Shown: one piece after another, positions 5,018 to 6,972 of the stretch | Numbering within the stretch: the first letter of the stretch is position 1 | Layout: each line of letters begins with the position of its first letter | Assembly (NCBI GenBank): GCA_017549085.1 | Contig: JAFYVO010000351.1 | Coordinates: 1 to 6,972 of the forward strand | DNA from: Thermoguttaceae bacterium | GTDB lineage: Bacteria > Planctomycetota > Planctomycetia > Pirellulales > Thermoguttaceae | Length of the DNA: 6,972 nucleotides | Reading direction: 5' to 3' | Made by a program: the position numbers and the translations under genes | The notes under the pieces: generated by a model | Database searches by the model: none | Told to the model about the DNA's origin: nothing | The model's input: the letters and a program-made list of their open reading frames with translations, nothing else

Positions 5018-6934
5018 ATGCGCAATTCACACCGTTTTATTTCCGCCGTTATTTTCGCCGCCCTCGTCGCCGCGTTCGCTTTTTTCCCGTCGAGCGTCGA
5101 CGCGCAAGGTTGGCGGCTCTTCGTCGACGACGTTAAAAAAGAAGCGAAGGACAAGCGCGTTCGCGAAAACGGCGTTCCGACGTCCGACGCCAACGCCGAC
5201 GACGGCGAGTTCTCCAATATCGCGCCGAACGTCCCGCCGATCGAGTCCGAACCGGAAAATATCGACGAAACGCCGCTCGATCCGAACGCCGTCGACCCGG
5301 CGCAATCGCTCGGCGACGCGGAGGATTATTACCCGGTCGACGCGGCGCCGTCGCAATACGCCCCGCCCCTTCCGTCGTATCGCGATTTTCCGGAAATGAA
5401 AAACGACGCGCGGCTCAACGACGTTTGCTTCGTCTCGCCGCTCAAAGGTTGGGCCGTCGGCGACCGCGGAACGATTTGGGCGACCGTCGACGGCGGCGCG
5501 ACTTGGCGCCTCGCCGACGTTCCGACCGACGCGAACCTCTTCGCCGTCTCCTTTTTCGACGAAAATTTCGGGCTCGCCGTCGGAGGACGCGTCGTTCCGG
5601 CGACCGGCGTCGGCGTCGGCGTTTTGCTCCGAACGATCGACGGCGGAACGACTTGGGGCGTCGTCGAAACCGCGTCGTTCCCGATTCTCCGCGACGTTCG
5701 CGTCCTCGATCCCGGAACCGCTTGGGTCGCCGGCGACTCGTCGGAGCTTTACCCGTCCGGGCTCTTCGTCAGCGGCGATACAGGCTTAACTTGGACGGCG
5801 GAGGGCGGCGCTCGACGCGGCGGTTGGCGCGCCGTTCTTTACGACCCGGCGCAAAAACTCGGCGTCGGCGTCTCGACCGACGGCGCGCTCCAAACCGTTT
5901 CCGGCGAAAAAGCGGCGAAAAAACCGCTTCCGTTCGGTTCGCGGCGGCTCGACGACGTCGTTTTCGACGCGGCCTCCGGAACCGTTTGGGCGGTCGGCGA
6001 AAGCGGGCTCGCGACGCGCTCCGTCAACTTCGGCGCCGACTGGGCCCGAGCGTCCGGAACCTTCCCGAACGACGCGGGCCGTTATTTCGACTTCGAATCG
6101 GTCGCGGCGCTCGGCGGTTTCGTCGGCGCGATCGGCTCCCCCGGAACGCTCTTCTTTTACTCGGACGACGGCGGCGCGACTTGGGCCGCGTCGCGCACCG
6201 GAACGCGAACCCCCCTTCGCAAACTCTTCTTTCTCGACCGTTTGAACGGTTGGGCCGTCGGCGATTTCGGGACGATTCTCGCAACGAAAGACGGCGGACG
6301 TTCTTGGACGCTCCAACGAGAAGGCGGCCGCCGCGTCGCGCTCCTCGGCGTCTTCGGTCGCGCCGACGACGTTCCGTTCGAAGCGCTCGTTCAACTGGCC
6401 GGCGACGAAGGCTTTTTGACGGAAATCTGTCTCGCCGCCCGTTCCGACGAAACGGAAAAGAACGGCGCCGAAATCCCGCTCCTCGAACGCCTTAACGAAG
6501 CGGTCGTCGAAACCGGCGGCTCCGGCGCGACGCAAGCCGGGCTCTTTGCGCTCGATCCGGCGGAAAACGGCGCGACGCTCGAACAGATTTTGGCGCGTTT
6601 CGACCGAGAAAACGACGGCGACGGGCTCGAACGTTTTCGCGAGTATCTCGTTCGACAAATTCGGATTTGGCGCCCGAGCGTCGTTTTGACCGCCGACCCG
6701 CTCGTCGACGCGCCGGAAATCGTCGCCAATTTCACCGCGTCGACGGCGCCGAACGGCGACTTTTCCCTCCCCGGTTCCGCCGCGGCGCTCCTCGGCGCGC
6801 TTTCCGCCGACGCAAACCGCCTCGACGACCGCCCGAGCGACCCGTTCCGAACGCTAATTAGGACGAGATCGATATTGAAGATCTTATTGAGGAAGAAACC
6901 TGCGCCTTCACCCTGTCCAACCAGGGCTATGTGA
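5018..6934 (+). CDS. Exported YCF48/BNR-type beta-propeller protein with degenerate LmbE/PIG-L-like C-terminal domain; 3' end replaced by foreign DNA
   Basis: ATG 5018 is chosen because it opens a clear signal peptide (MRNSHRFISAVIF..., cut after VDA29); its ribosome site is weak, and the frame is open back to a TTG at 4859. A Pro/Asp/Glu-rich linker reaches about residue 125. YCF48-type propeller repeats with GWAVG and DGG-TW signatures follow: 144-163, 185-213, 235-259, 324-342, 383-389 and 411-430. YCF48 itself assists photosystem II assembly; bacterial relatives are generic exported propellers. After the propeller, VALLGVFGRADD (440-451) and YLVRQIRIWRPSVVLTADP (543-561) resemble the first strand with its HPDD motif and the RPDVV-TH segment of LmbE/PIG-L deacetylases, but the metal-binding His and first Asp are absent. 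That domain call is tentative. Native sequence ends near residue 613 (6855-6861). The remaining codons to the TGA at 6934 read gyrase DNA out of frame, so the true C-terminus is missing. Confidence 0.82.
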   Translation: MRNSHRFISAVIFAALVAAFAFFPSSVDAQGWRLFVDDVKKEAKDKRVRENGVPTSDANADDGEFSNIAPNVPPIESEPENIDETPLDPNAVDPAQSLGDAEDYYPVDAAPSQYAPPLPSYRDFPEMKNDARLNDVCFVSPLKGWAVGDRGTIWATVDGGATWRLADVPTDANLFAVSFFDENFGLAVGGRVVPATGVGVGVLLRTIDGGTTWGVVETASFPILRDVRVLDPGTAWVAGDSSELYPSGLFVSGDTGLTWTAEGGARRGGWRAVLYDPAQKLGVGVSTDGALQTVSGEKAAKKPLPFGSRRLDDVVFDAASGTVWAVGESGLATRSVNFGADWARASGTFPNDAGRYFDFESVAALGGFVGAIGSPGTLFFYSDDGGATWAASRTGTRTPLRKLFFLDRLNGWAVGDFGTILATKDGGRSWTLQREGGRRVALLGVFGRADDVPFEALVQLAGDEGFLTEICLAARSDETEKNGAEIPLLERLNEAVVETGGSGATQAGLFALDPAENGATLEQILARFDRENDGDGLERFREYLVRQIRIWRPSVVLTADPLVDAPEIVANFTASTAPNGDFSLPGSAAALLGALSADANRLDDRPSDPFRTLIRTRSILKILLRKKPAPSPCPTRAM

Positions 6935-6972
6935 AGCGGATGCCCGTGGATACCTACCGAACCCAGAGCCGC
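6862..6972 (+). CDS. gyrA: DNA gyrase subunit A fragment (start of C-terminal pinwheel domain), foreign to the rest of the window
   Basis: Frame 1 from GAC 6862 to the last base gives 37 residues: DEIDIEDLIEEETC, then AFTLSNQGYVKRMP, then VDTYRTQSR. This matches the join between the GyrA tower/coiled-coil region and its first C-terminal blade (compare EDLIERENIVVTLTHNGYVKR in Bacillus subtilis GyrA), and it stops exactly where the GyrA box (QxRGGxG) begins. GyrA wraps DNA during negative supercoiling. The fragment has no start, and TAG lies directly upstream (6859-6861), so it is not a continuation of an intact gene. Codons such as CTG, CAG, GTG and GAT and a low CpG density contrast with the planctomycete genes. 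A Clostridia-type source is likely by residue pattern; ParC is less likely. Confidence 0.75.

Noticed and set aside
4456..5217. A 253-codon minus-strand frame spanning the second terminator
   Set aside because: It crosses a strong terminator and the end and start of two real genes, and shows no domain or start signal.
5425..6495. A 356-codon plus-strand frame, extremely Arg-rich
   Set aside because: It is a frame-shifted reading of the propeller gene; the Arg runs come from CGN arising out of GAC/GGC/GCG codons.
5786..6658. A 290-codon minus-strand frame
   Set aside because: It lies wholly opposite the propeller gene, with low-complexity composition and no ribosome site.
6854..6934. A genuine fusion or a novel C-terminal tail on the propeller protein
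   Set aside because: The tail is gyrA DNA read in the wrong frame, so the residues have no biological meaning.
1..6972. A defence system, CRISPR array, integrase, transposon ends, tRNA or rRNA
   Set aside because: None of the genes belong to such families, no spaced repeat array or terminal inverted repeats were seen, and no tRNA or rRNA signature was found on reading.

Overview
The window looks like chromosomal DNA of a planctomycete, probably a member of the Pirellulales/Thermoguttaceae side known mostly from gut or environmental metagenomes. Three things point there: a DUF1559 (SBP_bac_10) pseudopilin-like protein with an HX9DG motif, followed at once by a small carboxypeptidase-regulatory-like lipoprotein; a YCF48-type beta-propeller protein with an unusual C-terminal domain; and very strong use of NCG and CGN codons (GCG, ACG, TCG, CCG, CGC, CGA). 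The lineage call is inference from family content and style, not from a marker gene.

Layout. Positions 1-1699 (minus strand) hold an M16 (insulinase/pitrilysin) family protein with a signal peptide and a GTG start. It runs off the left edge, and its zinc-binding HxxEH site is replaced. A 497-base divergent intergenic region (1700-2196) contains a convincing promoter for the M16 gene, a dyad over its -35 box, and two tandem hairpins on the plus side. A well-expressed-looking 193-residue lipoprotein (2197-2778) follows, closed by a strong terminator. Next comes a two-gene unit with its own sigma70-type promoter (2947-2975): the DUF1559 protein (3058-4143) and the small lipoprotein (4187-4720). 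It ends in a second terminator that is identical to the first over 48 bases. The last native gene (5018 onward) encodes an exported YCF48/BNR-type propeller followed by a domain that resembles a degenerate LmbE/PIG-L deacetylase.

The right-hand end is not native. From about 6862 to 6972 the sequence encodes 37 residues of the start of the C-terminal domain of DNA gyrase subunit A, of a Clostridia-like type, in another frame and with different codon use. The planctomycete gene is therefore cut at about 6855-6861, and its apparent last ~20 residues are out-of-frame readthrough. The most economical explanation is a chimeric metagenomic contig end.

All five native genes encode exported or envelope proteins (two signal peptides, two lipobox signals, one type IV prepilin-like leader), so the region is an envelope-related neighbourhood rather than one pathway. 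I saw no CRISPR array, tRNA, rRNA, transposase or defence system.
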